Positions 63,430 through 64,000 of a stretch of 64,000 bases of DNA are shown one piece after another. The notes under the pieces are model-generated. The model was not told the DNA's origin. It was given only the letters and a program-made list of their open reading frames with translations, and did not search any database. Position 1 is the first letter of the stretch, and each line of letters begins with the position of its first letter. Source of the DNA: Eonycteris spelaea (Eukaryota > Chordata > Mammalia > Chiroptera > Pteropodidae); contig PUFA01000066.1 in NCBI GenBank assembly GCA_003508835.1, forward strand, positions 6,652,501-6,716,500, written 5' to 3'. The position numbers and the translations under genes are program-made.

Positions 63430-64000
63430 AAAAGTGCTAGGCTCAGAGACAGGTTAAGATGGCATAGAAGGTAGATGCTGTGCTTGCCTCTTCTTGTGAC
63501 CACACCAAAATTATAATGAAACTGCAAAGCAACCATCACAGAGAGTTGCCTGAGATCTGGCTGAAACAGAAATCCTACTCCTGAGGACATATATAAGACA
63601 TCACTCAGAGACTGCTAGGAGGGGTGGAGACACAAAACAGCCCCGACCCAAACTGCATGCAGTGGTCGAGAATCGGGAGAGGTATCTTGGCTGCAGAGCC
63701 TCCTCCCTCCCTGAGGAGCGAGGGGTCCCAGCCCCACACCAGGCTCCCAGCCCAGAGTTCCAGCACCGGGAATAGAACTCCCCACAACCTCTGACTGTGA
63801 AAACCAGGGGAGATTGTGGTTGAGTAAGACGGAGGGCTGCAGAAGTCACAGACATTCTTCTTAAGGGCCCACACACACCAGGATTTACTCACTGATGGAC
63901 TCACTCGCTCTAGGCTGCAGGGATGGGGCAGCTGCTCGAGGAGCACCAGGGATGTACGGGAGACACTGAGTTGTCGGGCTTCAGGGTGAGGGCTGGAAGG
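63430..64000 (+). mobile_element. L1 5' UTR start, runs off the window
   Basis: AGGTTAAGATGGCATAGAAG opens the segment with the AAGATGG (YY1-type) motif found at L1 5' ends. CACACCAAAATTATAATGAA and GAGTTGCCTGAGATCTGGCT then follow the order of Laurasiatherian L1 5' UTRs, with a GC-rich, CAGCCCC-like continuation to the edge. Because L1 copies are usually 5'-truncated, the presence of the 5' end suggests a longer, possibly full-length copy to the right. Confidence 0.75.

Overview
This is mammalian genomic DNA: one split protein gene in a long, repeat-littered gene desert. The gene is CBLN4 (cerebellin 4, a secreted synaptic organiser of the C1q family) on the minus strand. It has three coding exons at 13068-12778, 9832-9718 and 8064-7867. 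A TATA box lies at 13871-13864 inside a CpG island, and a poly(A) signal lies at 6766-6761. With the exons joined, the reading frame corresponds to the family's 201 residues except for one defect: exon 2 is 115 bp where 117 bp is expected. Two bases are missing between 9748 and 9749, which puts a stop codon at 9745-9743. Splice sites, promoter and poly(A) signal all look normal, so this is either a sequencing or assembly error, a carried null allele, or a lineage-specific truncation.

The repeats point to a fruit bat (Pteropodidae). Three insertions derive from 5S rRNA. One of them (2507-2716) is a tRNA-Val/5S hybrid of the kind described as MEG-TR in megabats; the other two (52539-52691 and 53101-53210) resemble the simple 5S-derived MEG-RS/RL type. 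I see no Alu, B1/B2, Bov-B or carnivore tRNA-Lys SINEs. The species is inferred from repeats only.

Layout: 1-6740 is the downstream flank, with an old hAT-like element, the hybrid SINE, CT/CA and purine tracts, two MER5A copies and one MIR. 6745-13840 is the CBLN4 transcription unit. 12000-14350 is its CpG island. 14350-64000 is upstream intergenic DNA. It holds about 15 MIR fragments, several L2 3' ends, MER5A and MER20 DNA transposons, an L1 ORF2 fragment (32440-33850), several L1 3' ends (47800, 52930-54140, 57775-58665, 59815-60240), and the start of an L1 5' UTR (63430 to the edge). Two further CpG-rich patches (20300-20640, 48870-49330) are not tied to any gene I recognise. Between the repeats are unique, often AT-rich stretches that could hold distal regulatory elements.

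I found no second protein-coding gene, functional tRNA, CRISPR array, intact retrovirus or new multi-gene system. The strongest leads are the CBLN4 exon 2 lesion, a hairpin bracketed by direct repeats in its 3' UTR, an overlapping upstream reading frame, the hybrid 5S/tRNA SINE, and several perfect palindromes or inverted repeats in unique upstream DNA.
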